64,000 nt of DNA, taken from assembly GCF_019511345.1 (NCBI RefSeq), contig NZ_JAEUAK010000008.1, positions 124,001 to 188,000 on the forward strand. Reading direction: 5' to 3'. The translations under genes were made by a program, and so were the position numbers. The DNA comes from Rhizobium mesosinicum. Its GTDB lineage: Bacteria; Pseudomonadota; Alphaproteobacteria; Rhizobiales; Rhizobiaceae. The stretch's first letter is position 1; the number at the start of each line of letters is the position of its first letter. Of this stretch, positions 8,058-15,938 are shown in pieces. The notes beneath the pieces were generated by a model that searched no databases, had not been told where the DNA came from, and saw only the letters and a program-made list of their open reading frames with translations.

Positions 8058-9225
8058 ACGTGTGCCGGTCTCTGCCGTCGCCGCACTCGGCATTACCCAG
8101 ATCATCGGCTACGGCACCCTCTATTACAGTTTCAGCATCCTGGCGCCCGATATGGCTGCCACCTTGGACTGGCCGAGCGAATGGGTCTTCGGGGTGCTTT
8201 CGGCGGCACTTCTGGCCGGCGGCCTGACGGCGCCCTGGCTCGGCGTGCTGATCGACAGGGTCGGGGCAGGGCGGGTGATGACATCGGGCTCGGCCGCTGC
8301 CGCAATTGCCCTGGTTGCCTGCGCCTATGCGCCCGGCAAGGCGTCCTATGTCGCCGCCCTCATCGCCATCGAGGTTGCCGCAAACTTCGTCCAATATGGC
8401 GCTGCCTTCGCGCTGCTCGTGCAACTGCGCCCGCAGGTCGCTTCCCGCAGCATCACCTATCTGACGCTGATCGCCGGTTTCGCCTCTACGATCTTCTGGC
8501 CGATCACCACGGCGCTGCATGCCGCCCTCTCATGGCAGAACGTCTATCTGGTCTTTGCTGTTCTCAACATGGCCGTCTGCGTGCCCGTTCATGCATGGCT
8601 TTCACGCGGCGCGGCCGCGCGCCGGGCGATGGCATCGACGGCTGCGCCGCGTGTGGAAGGCATCTTGCCGCCGGCGCGCCGCCGCCTCGGATTCGGCCTG
8701 ATGGTTACGGGCTTCTCGCTGATGTCGCTCGTCGGCTCGGCGATGCTGGTGCACATGGTGCCGCTCCTGTCGGGCCTTGGACTTGGCGGCACGGCGACGC
8801 TGGTCGGAACCCTGTTCGGCCCCTCGCAGGTCGGCAGCCGGCTGATCAACATGATCTTCGGCAAGGGCCTGCCGGCGCTCTGGCTGGCGCTGATTGCTGC
8901 GGTGCTGATCCCCGCCGGCGTTCTGGTGCTTCTGGTTTCGGCACCATCGGTGGCGGGGGCGATGCTCTTTGCCATTATCTTCGGCATGGGCAACGGTCTG
9001 CTCAGCATCGCAAGCGGCACACTGCCGCTGCAGCTCTTCGGCAGCGACGGCTACGGCAAATTGCAGGGCAGGATGATGGCGGCGCGGCTGATCCTTTCGG
9101 CGCTCGCGCCCTTCGTCCTCGCCTTCGGCATGGCGACTATCGGCATCACGCCGTCGCTCAGCATCACTGCCGCACTGGGCGGGCTTGCCATTGTTGCGTT
9201 TCTTCTCATCGCGGCAGCGCGTTGA
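8032..9225 (+). CDS. arsK: MFS transporter, ArsK-like
   Basis: A 12-helix MFS protein of 397 residues starting from the ATG at 8032, which lies inside the end of arsC in another frame; TTG at 8050 is an alternative. The opening helix carries I-T-Q-I-I-G-Y-G-T-L-Y-Y. Position at the end of an arsR-aqpS-arsC operon fits ArsK, the MFS efflux protein for arsenite, antimonite and methylarsenite described in Agrobacterium. The family (MFS) is certain; the ArsK assignment rests on context and general resemblance. Confidence 0.72.
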   Translation: MPTASALSERVPVSAVAALGITQIIGYGTLYYSFSILAPDMAATLDWPSEWVFGVLSAALLAGGLTAPWLGVLIDRVGAGRVMTSGSAAAAIALVACAYAPGKASYVAALIAIEVAANFVQYGAAFALLVQLRPQVASRSITYLTLIAGFASTIFWPITTALHAALSWQNVYLVFAVLNMAVCVPVHAWLSRGAAARRAMASTAAPRVEGILPPARRRLGFGLMVTGFSLMSLVGSAMLVHMVPLLSGLGLGGTATLVGTLFGPSQVGSRLINMIFGKGLPALWLALIAAVLIPAGVLVLLVSAPSVAGAMLFAIIFGMGNGLLSIASGTLPLQLFGSDGYGKLQGRMMAARLILSALAPFVLAFGMATIGITPSLSITAALGGLAIVAFLLIAAAR

Positions 9226-9434
9226 CCGGCATCTGCCGAACACCACCTCTTGATCGCAGCAATCGCAATCCTCCCATTAAACTTTGGCATGCCACTCCAT
9301 GCCCTGCTATTGTCCGTCGTCGCTGCGTTGATCCTGACATGTAGATCAGGGCTGGCAAACATGCTCTATCTATTTGTTTTCCCGCAGTTCCGGGCTGCTG
9401 CGCACTTTTGCTGGAACTGATCTAGGACCATTCC

Positions 9435-10982
9435 ATGCCCGATCGGTTCGAACCCGTTTTAGCCGCAGTTCCATCACAGCTCAGATGGATCGGCTTTCTG
9501 GCAATGTGCCTGGGCATGTTCATGGCGATCCTCGACGTTCAGGTCGTTGCCACCTCGCTTCCCACCATCCAATCGGCACTCGATATTCATCCGGATCAGA
9601 TGAGCTGGGTTCAGACCGCCTATCTCATCGCCGAGGTGGTGGCGATACCGCTGACGGGGCTTCTCACGCGGCTGCTGACCATGCGCTGGCTGTTCGTCGT
9701 GTCGCTGTCGCTGTTCGTCATCGCCTCGGCAGGCTGTGCGGCAAGCGGCAGTTTCGGCGGGCTCGTTGCCTGGCGGGTCGTTCAGGGCTTTTCCGGCGGC
9801 ACGCTGATCCCCTCGGTGTTTTCGGCGGTCTTCATCCTGTTTCCGGATGAGCGGCAGGCGCTTGCCACGACGATCGCCGGCGTTCTTGCGGTTCTTGCGC
9901 CGACGATCGGGCCGATCGTCGGCGGCTGGCTGACGGAGACCTATTCGTGGCACTGGCTGTTCCTGATCAATATCATTCCCGGCCTTGTGGCAGCGCTCGT
10001 CGCCATGCGCTCGCTTCCCCGCGAGAGCGTCAATCTCTCCGAGCTCCGGCATCTGGATATCATCTCGTTGCTGCTGATGGCGATAAGCCTTGCTGCCCTG
10101 GAACTCGGCCTGAAGGAGGCGCCGACCAGCGGCTGGACCTCGCTTTACGTTGCCGGACTCATCGGCCTGTCGGTGGTTTCCGGATGCGTGTTCGCATGGC
10201 GGTCGCTCAGGAGGTCGATACCCGTTGTCGAAGTCCGGAATTTCGGCGACCGGAATTTTCTGGCGGGCTCGGCGATGAGCTTCATTCTCGGCATCGGCCT
10301 TTTCGGCTCCGTCTATCTCATGCCCGTCTTTCTCGCCTTCGTGCGCGGCCACAACGCTCTCGAAATCGGCATGACGATGCTGGTGACGGGCATCGCCCAG
10401 CTCATCACAGCGCCGATCGCGGTGGCGCTCGAAAAACGGATGGATGCACGGCTGCTCTCTGCTCTCGGCTTCGCGCTCTTTGCCATCGGCATCGGCATGA
10501 GCGCCTTTCAGGACCCACAGACCGATTATGACGCGATGTTCTGGCCGCAGATCATCCGCGGCATCGCCATCATGTTCTGCCTGCTGCCGCCGACGCGCCT
10601 CGCGCTCGGCACTCTGCCGCCGGAGCGCATTCCAGACGCCAGCGGCCTGTTCAACCTGATGCGCAACCTCGGCGGCGCAATCGGCATCGCGCTGATCGAC
10701 ACCATCGTCTACACGCGCTCGGGACCGCTCGGTGATGGCTTGTGGGACCGGCTGAAGGCCGGGGATACAGGCATTGCCGCCTTTGTCGGCGCACCGCTGC
10801 AGGCGGTTGCGGGGCATCAGGGCGAGTTCGATGCGGATACGACAGCGATGCTCGATCCGCTGGTGCAGACGGCGGCCACCGTTCAGGCGCTCAACGAAGC
10901 GTGGTTGGTGGTTGCGGTGCTGACGGCTTGTGCGCTGCTGTGGGTGCCGTTTGCGAAGAAGGTGGCGGCAACGGCGGGGTGA
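9435..10982 (+). CDS. DHA2 family multidrug MFS transporter (EmrB type)
   Basis: A 515-residue protein with the 14-helix DHA2 layout. The first helix contains the family motif L-D-x-Q-V-V-A-T-S-L-P-x-I (near 35-48), and motif C-like glycines (GPIVGGWL) are near 160. It would export hydrophobic drugs by proton antiport at the inner membrane. AGGA lies eight bases before the ATG. No EmrA-type adaptor is adjacent; the nearest HlyD family gene is 36 kb away. The 209-bp gap before it shows no gene, so it probably has its own promoter. Confidence 0.85.
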   Translation: MPDRFEPVLAAVPSQLRWIGFLAMCLGMFMAILDVQVVATSLPTIQSALDIHPDQMSWVQTAYLIAEVVAIPLTGLLTRLLTMRWLFVVSLSLFVIASAGCAASGSFGGLVAWRVVQGFSGGTLIPSVFSAVFILFPDERQALATTIAGVLAVLAPTIGPIVGGWLTETYSWHWLFLINIIPGLVAALVAMRSLPRESVNLSELRHLDIISLLLMAISLAALELGLKEAPTSGWTSLYVAGLIGLSVVSGCVFAWRSLRRSIPVVEVRNFGDRNFLAGSAMSFILGIGLFGSVYLMPVFLAFVRGHNALEIGMTMLVTGIAQLITAPIAVALEKRMDARLLSALGFALFAIGIGMSAFQDPQTDYDAMFWPQIIRGIAIMFCLLPPTRLALGTLPPERIPDASGLFNLMRNLGGAIGIALIDTIVYTRSGPLGDGLWDRLKAGDTGIAAFVGAPLQAVAGHQGEFDADTTAMLDPLVQTAATVQALNEAWLVVAVLTACALLWVPFAKKVAATAG

Positions 10983-11018
10983 GGGGATAAAGATGACCGG
11001 CCGCATCACGGCAAATCA

Positions 11019-11040
11019 GCGCTCACGATTTTATGAGCGC
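11019..11040 (+). terminator. Hairpin downstream of DHA2 transporter
   Basis: A perfect 7-bp stem (GCGCTCA with TGAGCGC) around an 8-base AT-rich loop lies 37 bases after the stop codon. There is no T-run, so it may be a weak terminator or an mRNA-end stabiliser. Confidence 0.35.
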
Positions 11041-11136
11041 ATGGGAACCGAGGCAGTTGCTGCCGATCGTGCAGCGGCGTTCATGCAGATGCCGGCACGG
11101 GCAGCCCTAGGGCCGCCCGCACCTCTCTGACACGCT

Positions 11137-11409
11137 TCACATGTGGCTCATGCTTTTCATGGCCTTTTCCATGTGCATCTTGCAGTCGTCCATCTTCTTG
11201 GCCTTCATGGAATCCTTGGCCATCATCATTTCCTTGGACGCCATTTCCTTCTTTTCCTTCATGGCCGGATCCGTCATGGCATCCATGTCGGCCTGCATCT
11301 TCATCATCGACGCCTCGTCGCATTTCGCCGACACCATCGCGTCCTGTGCAAAGGCGGGCAGCGCGGAAGCCGCTGCCAGGGCGATTGCTGCTACTGTGTA
11401 TTTCAACAT
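11137..11409 (-). CDS. Small methionine- and lysine-rich exported protein
   Basis: A 90-residue protein with a clear signal peptide (cleavage expected after A-F-A near residue 21) and a mature part of alternating Met, Lys, Asp and Glu. Nineteen of 90 residues are Met, and two mature-region Cys (residues 30 and 76) could pair. AGGAG precedes the ATG at 11409. Such proteins can bind Cu(I) or Ag(I) or act as periplasmic methionine scavengers of oxidants; neither is shown here. It diverges from the DUF1223 gene, and both are preceded by similar GTAAC-N17-CG promoter-like motifs. Confidence 0.75.
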   Translation of the reverse strand: MLKYTVAAIALAAASALPAFAQDAMVSAKCDEASMMKMQADMDAMTDPAMKEKKEMASKEMMMAKDSMKAKKMDDCKMHMEKAMKSMSHM

Positions 11410-11630
11410 GACCTTCTCCTCCTTGTGGGCGCCATTGCCCGTTGCAAGACTGTCTCGCGGCAAGATTGCCCGCAGGCATGGGTGCCTGGATTCCGGCGTG
11501 CCATTCGCCCCGGTCCTCCCGGAAGCCGCCCTTGCCGCCCACGCAGGCCGCGAAGCTGTCCCTGGCTGTGATCGTCGAGTGTCGCCATGATCGTTTCGAT
11601 GTCCGGTGCCGTCGCTTACCCACAAGCCTG

Positions 11631-11657
11631 TACGTAGGCGATGCGGGATTTGTTACA
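11631..11657 (-). promoter_or_regulatory. Putative ECF-type promoter toward the Met-rich protein gene
   Basis: On the minus strand TGTAAC (11657-11652) is followed after 17 bases by CGTA (11634-11631). The layout matches the opposed motif at 11747-11773 and resembles GTAAC/CGAA promoters reported for SigF/EcfF-type stress sigma factors of alphaproteobacteria. Confidence 0.45.
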
Positions 11658-11746
11658 GGCGTCCTGAAGTTTTTTCTTTGCAGCCGGGGAGAGCCGACGG
11701 CGCGGCCTTTCGGCATCCGGCCGATGCCGTCACAAACGCGTGAACC

Positions 11747-11773
11747 TGTAACGAATGGCGTTCCACCTGCGAA
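11747..11773 (+). promoter_or_regulatory. Putative ECF-type promoter of the DUF1223 gene
   Basis: TGTAAC (11747-11752) is followed after 17 bases by CGAA (11770-11773), 34 bases before the DUF1223 start codon. Spacing and sequence fit an ECF sigma promoter of the SigF/EcfF class. Confidence 0.5.
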
Positions 11774-11807
11774 GAAGAGCGAGATGCAGATCATAGGGAG
11801 CACCGCC

Positions 11808-12506
11808 ATGAAACATTCAGCCGCGTTCAATCTTGCGATCATCACAGCAGTCTTCGCTCTTGGTTCCACCGGTCAGGCCTTCGCCGGGCAGTCGCCTGCG
11901 GTCGTCGAACTGTTCACCAGCCAGGGCTGTTCCTCATGCCCTCCGGCCAATGCCAATCTCGTCAAGCTCAGCAACGATCCTGATGTGCTCGCCTTGAGCT
12001 TCTCGGTCACCTATTGGGACTATCTCGGATGGAAGGACATCTTCGGGAAGAAGGAATTCACCGACCGGCAGGTGACCTATGAGCCTGCACTCGGCCAATC
12101 CGGCCCTTTCACGCCGCAGATGGTGGTAAACGGCCACCAGTCGATCGTCGGCTATGATCTGAACGAAATCCGGCGCGTGATCGCATCCGAGCCCGCACTG
12201 TCCGGCCCCGGGATCGCGCTCGCCCGGAACGTGGCCGTCATCGACGCGGCGAAGGGCCGGACGGCCGCGGCCGACGTGTGGCTCGTCCGCTATGCTCCAG
12301 GCACCGTACAGGTTCCGGTCGCCAGAGGCGAGAATGCCGGCGAGACATTGCCGCATGCCCATGTCGTGCACGAGCTGACGCGTCTCGGCACCTGGTCCGG
12401 CAAGGTGTTGAAGCTGCCGGTCCCGGCTGCAACCGGCGATCTCAAGAGCGCGATCATCGTCCAGGAGGCGAAGGGCGGCAGGATACTTGCAGCAACGACC
12501 GACTGA
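11808..12506 (+). CDS. DUF1223 domain exported thioredoxin-like protein
   Basis: A 232-residue protein with an N-terminal signal peptide (residues 1-26, ending A-F-A) followed directly by the DUF1223 domain. A redox-like motif C-S-S-C lies in F-T-S-Q-G-C-S-S-C-P-P near residues 40-45, in the position of a thioredoxin active site. The start at 11808 is chosen for the signal peptide and the GGAG ribosome site; upstream in-frame codons only extend a non-conserved leader. Its function is unknown; a periplasmic thiol or metal-stress role is inferred from the motif and from its divergent Met-rich partner. Confidence 0.85.
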   Translation: MKHSAAFNLAIITAVFALGSTGQAFAGQSPAVVELFTSQGCSSCPPANANLVKLSNDPDVLALSFSVTYWDYLGWKDIFGKKEFTDRQVTYEPALGQSGPFTPQMVVNGHQSIVGYDLNEIRRVIASEPALSGPGIALARNVAVIDAAKGRTAAADVWLVRYAPGTVQVPVARGENAGETLPHAHVVHELTRLGTWSGKVLKLPVPAATGDLKSAIIVQEAKGGRILAATTD

Positions 12507-12543
12507 AAGCCGTCTCGGTGCCCAATCTTTCGGCGGCCGATTT

Positions 12544-13074
12544 TCAATCGATCCGCTTGAGATCCCGGGCGAACCGCTGCCAGTTGCCCACATATTTCCT
12601 TGCGGATTGAGTGAGCTTCGCGGCTGACTCGTCGTCCAGGTTACGGAGCGCCTTGGCGGGCGAACCGACGATCAGGGAGTTGTCGGGGAATTCCTTGCCT
12701 TCGGTGACCAGCGCATTGGCGCCGACGAGGCAGTTGTTGCCGATTTTTGCGCCGTTCAGGATGGTGGCGCCCATGCCGACGAGCGAGTTGTTGCCGATCG
12801 TGCAGCCGTGGATGATGGCGTGGTGGCCGATGGTGCAATTTTCGCCCACGGTGGTCGGAAAGCCGGGGTCTGTGTGGACCATGACGCCTTCCTGCAGATT
12901 GGTGGCCTTGCCGATCGAGATCGGTTCGTTGTCGCCGCGCAGGACGGCGCCGAACCAGATGCCGACCTCTTCGGCAAGTTCGACATCGCCGATCACATGT
13001 GCGTCGGGGGCGATCCAGAACGTGCCGGATGGAGGCAGTTTCGGCCTCACAGCGCCGAGTGCATAGATCGCCAT
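12544..13074 (-). CDS. Gamma-carbonic anhydrase family protein
   Basis: A 176-residue left-handed beta-helix protein. The three zinc-ligand histidines of gamma-carbonic anhydrases are present (V-H-T-D, G-H-H-A and I-I-H-G, near residues 66-89). It resembles the YrdA/PaaY group, where CO2 hydration has been shown for only some members. GAGGAAAAA precedes the ATG at 13074. It lies 10 bp downstream of the FAH-family hydrolase on the same strand, so the two are very likely one operon. Confidence 0.88.
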   Translation of the reverse strand: MAIYALGAVRPKLPPSGTFWIAPDAHVIGDVELAEEVGIWFGAVLRGDNEPISIGKATNLQEGVMVHTDPGFPTTVGENCTIGHHAIIHGCTIGNNSLVGMGATILNGAKIGNNCLVGANALVTEGKEFPDNSLIVGSPAKALRNLDDESAAKLTQSARKYVGNWQRFARDLKRID

Positions 13075-13084
13075 TTTTTCCTCC

Positions 13085-13777
13085 TCACACCACTTTGAGC
13101 GACAGCGTTGCAACGCCGTCCACGCCGCAGGAGATGCTGTCGCCCTTGTTGATGGCGCCGACCCCGGCCGGCGTGCCGGTCATGATGACATCGCCGGGGG
13201 CGAGAATGAAGAGTTTCGAAAGCTCTGCAATGATTTCCGGCACTTTCCAGATCATTTGGTTTAAGTCGCCATCCTGCTTTTTGACGCCGTTCACCTCCAG
13301 CCAGACGCGGCCCGCGCTGGGATGGCCGATACGGCTTGCCGGGACGATGTGCGAGACTGGAGCGGAATGTTCGAAAGCCTTGGCGAGCTCCCACGGGCGG
13401 CCGAGCTTCTTGGCTTCGGCCTGCAGGTCGCGGCGGGTGAAATCGATGCCGACGCCATAGCCATAGATGCAGTCGAGCGCCTTTTCGGCGGGAATGTCAG
13501 CGCCGCCGGCCTTAAGGGCCAGCACGCATTCGACCTCGAAATGGACGTCATTCGACAGCGGCGGATAGGGGAAATCCTTGCCAGTGAAGAGATTGTCGGG
13601 GTTCTTCTGGAAGAAAAAGGGCGGCTCGCGGTTCGGGTCATGGCCCATTTCGATAGCGTGGTCGGCATAGTTGCGGCCGACGCAGTAGACGCGGCGGACC
13701 GGGAAGCTTTCTGCGCTGCCTTCGACGGGCAGGAGAACGGGTTGCTGCAGGGGAATGACGGTGGCGGGGAGGGACAT
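13085..13777 (-). CDS. Fumarylacetoacetate hydrolase (FAH) family protein
   Basis: A 230-residue FAH-fold enzyme with a complete metal site: the E-x-E pair in H-F-E-V-E-C (near 80-83) and the Asp of G-I-D-F-T-R-R-D (near 112). The motif V-Y-C-V-G-R-N-Y-A-D-H is typical of the fumarylpyruvate hydrolase / acylpyruvase branch, which cleaves C-C bonds in 2,4-diketo acids of aromatic catabolism. No pathway neighbours are present, so a housekeeping oxaloacetate-decarboxylase or acylpyruvase role is equally possible. It leads the operon with the gamma-carbonic anhydrase. Confidence 0.88.
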   Translation of the reverse strand: MSLPATVIPLQQPVLLPVEGSAESFPVRRVYCVGRNYADHAIEMGHDPNREPPFFFQKNPDNLFTGKDFPYPPLSNDVHFEVECVLALKAGGADIPAEKALDCIYGYGVGIDFTRRDLQAEAKKLGRPWELAKAFEHSAPVSHIVPASRIGHPSAGRVWLEVNGVKKQDGDLNQMIWKVPEIIAELSKLFILAPGDVIMTGTPAGVGAINKGDSISCGVDGVATLSLKVV

Positions 13778-13922
13778 GGCGAGGCTTCTTGGCTGATTGA
13801 CGAGTCTGTCGGCATCCTAGACGCAAAAGGCCGGTCGGGGAAAGTGCGCTATCTTTTCGCTCTGACGCAATTCCGGACGCAAAACCGCTTCACCCTTTTG
13901 CGGATTTGCTCGGGGGATCGCG

Positions 13923-15938
13923 TCAGTCCTTTGCGAGCCCCCCGCGTATCAGCGCGTAGTAGGCCGAAAGCTCAGGTATGGCCTTCGGCAGGGTTTCGAA
14001 GGCGGGATCTGCCATGGTGAGCCGGCCCGCATATTTCGCCTCCAGGAAGGCATTGTGATCCGGCAGGGCCGATCGGTGGGAGCCGTAGAGCACGGTGAAG
14101 ACCGGCGAGGGCACGGTGCGGCCCTTGACGATGATGCGGTCGAGCTCGACCACGGTGTAACTGTTGGCGACGAGGCGGGCGGTTTCCTCGCCGAGCAGGA
14201 GGGCGACGCCGTAATTCTTCGAAGCGCCTTCGAGGCGCGAGGCGAGGTTGACGCTGTCGCCGAGGCAGGAATAGTCGAAGCGGCGGGTGGAGCCCATGTT
14301 GCCGACGATGCATTCGCCGGTATTGATGCCGACGCCCATTTTTAGGATATGCAGCGGCCGGCCTGTGGCGGCGGCTTCGCGCTCAAGCTCGCGGTTCAGC
14401 GTGGCGATCGCATCCTGCATGGCAATCGACGCCTTGACCGCGTGCAGCGCGTGATCTGGGTCGTCGAGCGGCGCATTCCAGAATGCCATAATGCAATCGC
14501 CCATATATTTGTCGATCGTGCCGCCGTGATCCATGACGACATCGGAAAGCGGCGTCAGCAGCCGGTTGATCAGCGTCGTCAGTTGCTCGGGATCGTCCTT
14601 CATCGTCTCGGCGATGGTGGTGAAGCCGCGCACATCGGAAAACAGGACGGTCAGCGTGCGCCGCTCGCCGCCGAGCTTCAGCTGCGAGGGATCGTTGGAG
14701 AGGCGGCGCACGAGATCGGGCGAGATATATTGCGCGAAGGCGCGGGTGATCTGGCGCTTCTGATGCCGCTCCTGCGCATAATCGAAAGCCGCCTGACCGA
14801 AGGCGACGGCGACGAAGGCGACGGTCGGCCCGAGCGGCGAGACGAAGACATGGGTAAAGCGGATGCCGGCATAACTGGCCGCGGCAAAGGTCAGAACGGC
14901 AGCGGCGGTGGCGACCAGCGTACGCCAGCTCGTGGCTTTCCACACGGTGGCGGCGGCGAGCAATACGGCAATGAGGATGCAGATCGCGACAACAGGCAGG
15001 CCGGCTTCCCGGATCGCCAGGCCATGGACGATATTGTCATAGACGGTGGCCTGCAACTCGACGCCGGAGACCAGCTTGCCGGTGTGGACGGTGTAGGGCA
15101 TCGCATAGGCATCGGCGCCGCCCTGGTCGATCTCGGGGGCGTTCTGCAGGCTGAGGCCAACCAGCACGACGCGATCCCTGAACGTATCCGGCGGCAGGAA
15201 GTTCTTGGGATCGAGTGCCTGGTAATAGGAGACGGTCGGGTAGCTGCGGGCTGGGCCGAAGGACTGGATGAGGGAGCCTGCCGGCAGCTGCAGCGCCTTG
15301 ATGCCCGCAGCCTTCGCAAGCTCCATGGCGAAGCCGTCCTCATAGGACGGAATATTGCGGAAGATGCCGTCGCCATTCAGCGTGATAGAGGCGATGCCGG
15401 TACGTGCGCCGGCCTCCGTCATCTGCGGCAGCGGCGTGGTGCGCAGCAGCTGAGCGGCCTGCGGCGTCTGAATGAGCGTTTCATCGCCGGCAAGCACCAC
15501 ATCGGGGCCGACGACCGATGATACCGCCTGGTCGTTCTCGGGCGTCGAGGGTTCGGCCATGATGATATCAAGGCCAATCGCCTTTGCGCCGGCGGCGCGC
15601 AGCTGTTTGACGAGTTCGGCATGCAGGCTGCGCGGCCAGGGCCATTGCGCATTGATATCGGCAAGTGAGGGTTCATCGATCGCCACGATGATCGGCCCGC
15701 CGTCGGGCGGCACGGGATCGTCTATGGTGGAGAGGTAGTCGAAGGTGCGCAGCTCCGTCAGCGTCCATGCGGGCAGGCGCGAGATCAGCGAGATCGTCAC
15801 CAGCGTCACCAGCGCCAGAACGAGAAGACGGATGCCGCGGCTGGAAAAGGGCCAGCCGGGCGGGCGCTGCGACGGGCGGTTCTGCTCCGTCGGCCGCTCT
15901 GCCCGAAGACGTCGCAGGGCGGCCGGGCGCGCCATCAT
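13923..15938 (-). CDS. CHASE2-domain class III adenylate/guanylate cyclase
   Basis: A 671-residue membrane cyclase. A helix near 36-55 precedes an extracytoplasmic CHASE2 sensor (about 60-310), then about three helices (310-390) and a cytoplasmic class III catalytic domain (about 430-610). Both metal aspartates are present (F-S-D-V-R-G-F and Y-M-G-D-C), as are the transition-state Asn and Arg (V-N-L-A-S-R-L-E). The purine-selecting Lys of D-K-Y-M-G-D is kept, with Ser at the second selectivity position, which favours ATP. It overlaps the stop of the upstream FecR-TPR gene by one base, so the two are coupled. CHASE2 ligands are unknown. Confidence 0.9.
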   Translation of the reverse strand: MMARPAALRRLRAERPTEQNRPSQRPPGWPFSSRGIRLLVLALVTLVTISLISRLPAWTLTELRTFDYLSTIDDPVPPDGGPIIVAIDEPSLADINAQWPWPRSLHAELVKQLRAAGAKAIGLDIIMAEPSTPENDQAVSSVVGPDVVLAGDETLIQTPQAAQLLRTTPLPQMTEAGARTGIASITLNGDGIFRNIPSYEDGFAMELAKAAGIKALQLPAGSLIQSFGPARSYPTVSYYQALDPKNFLPPDTFRDRVVLVGLSLQNAPEIDQGGADAYAMPYTVHTGKLVSGVELQATVYDNIVHGLAIREAGLPVVAICILIAVLLAAATVWKATSWRTLVATAAAVLTFAAASYAGIRFTHVFVSPLGPTVAFVAVAFGQAAFDYAQERHQKRQITRAFAQYISPDLVRRLSNDPSQLKLGGERRTLTVLFSDVRGFTTIAETMKDDPEQLTTLINRLLTPLSDVVMDHGGTIDKYMGDCIMAFWNAPLDDPDHALHAVKASIAMQDAIATLNRELEREAAATGRPLHILKMGVGINTGECIVGNMGSTRRFDYSCLGDSVNLASRLEGASKNYGVALLLGEETARLVANSYTVVELDRIIVKGRTVPSPVFTVLYGSHRSALPDHNAFLEAKYAGRLTMADPAFETLPKAIPELSAYYALIRGGLAKD

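Larger units (their letters stand above)
11410..11807. other. Divergent intergenic region with two promoter-like motifs
   Basis: This 398-bp stretch separates the Met-rich protein gene from the DUF1223 gene. It contains no convincing gene but has two opposed GTAAC-N17-CG motifs, listed separately. The 220-bp leader on the Met-rich side is unusually long. Confidence 0.5.

Noticed and set aside
9474..11009. 511-codon minus-strand frame
   Set aside because: Antisense to the clear DHA2 transporter; its Arg/His/Gln-rich composition is typical of an antisense shadow.
10993..11130. Short ORF after the DHA2 transporter
   Set aside because: 45 codons with only a modest ribosome site; composition is ordinary and it contains the hairpin at 11019-11040. 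Not strong enough to call.
13923..15938. Idea that the CHASE2 enzyme is a Pycsar cyclic-pyrimidine cyclase (PycC)
   Set aside because: It keeps the Lys that selects purine and the typical bacterial adenylate cyclase layout, so a pyrimidine product is not supported by sequence.
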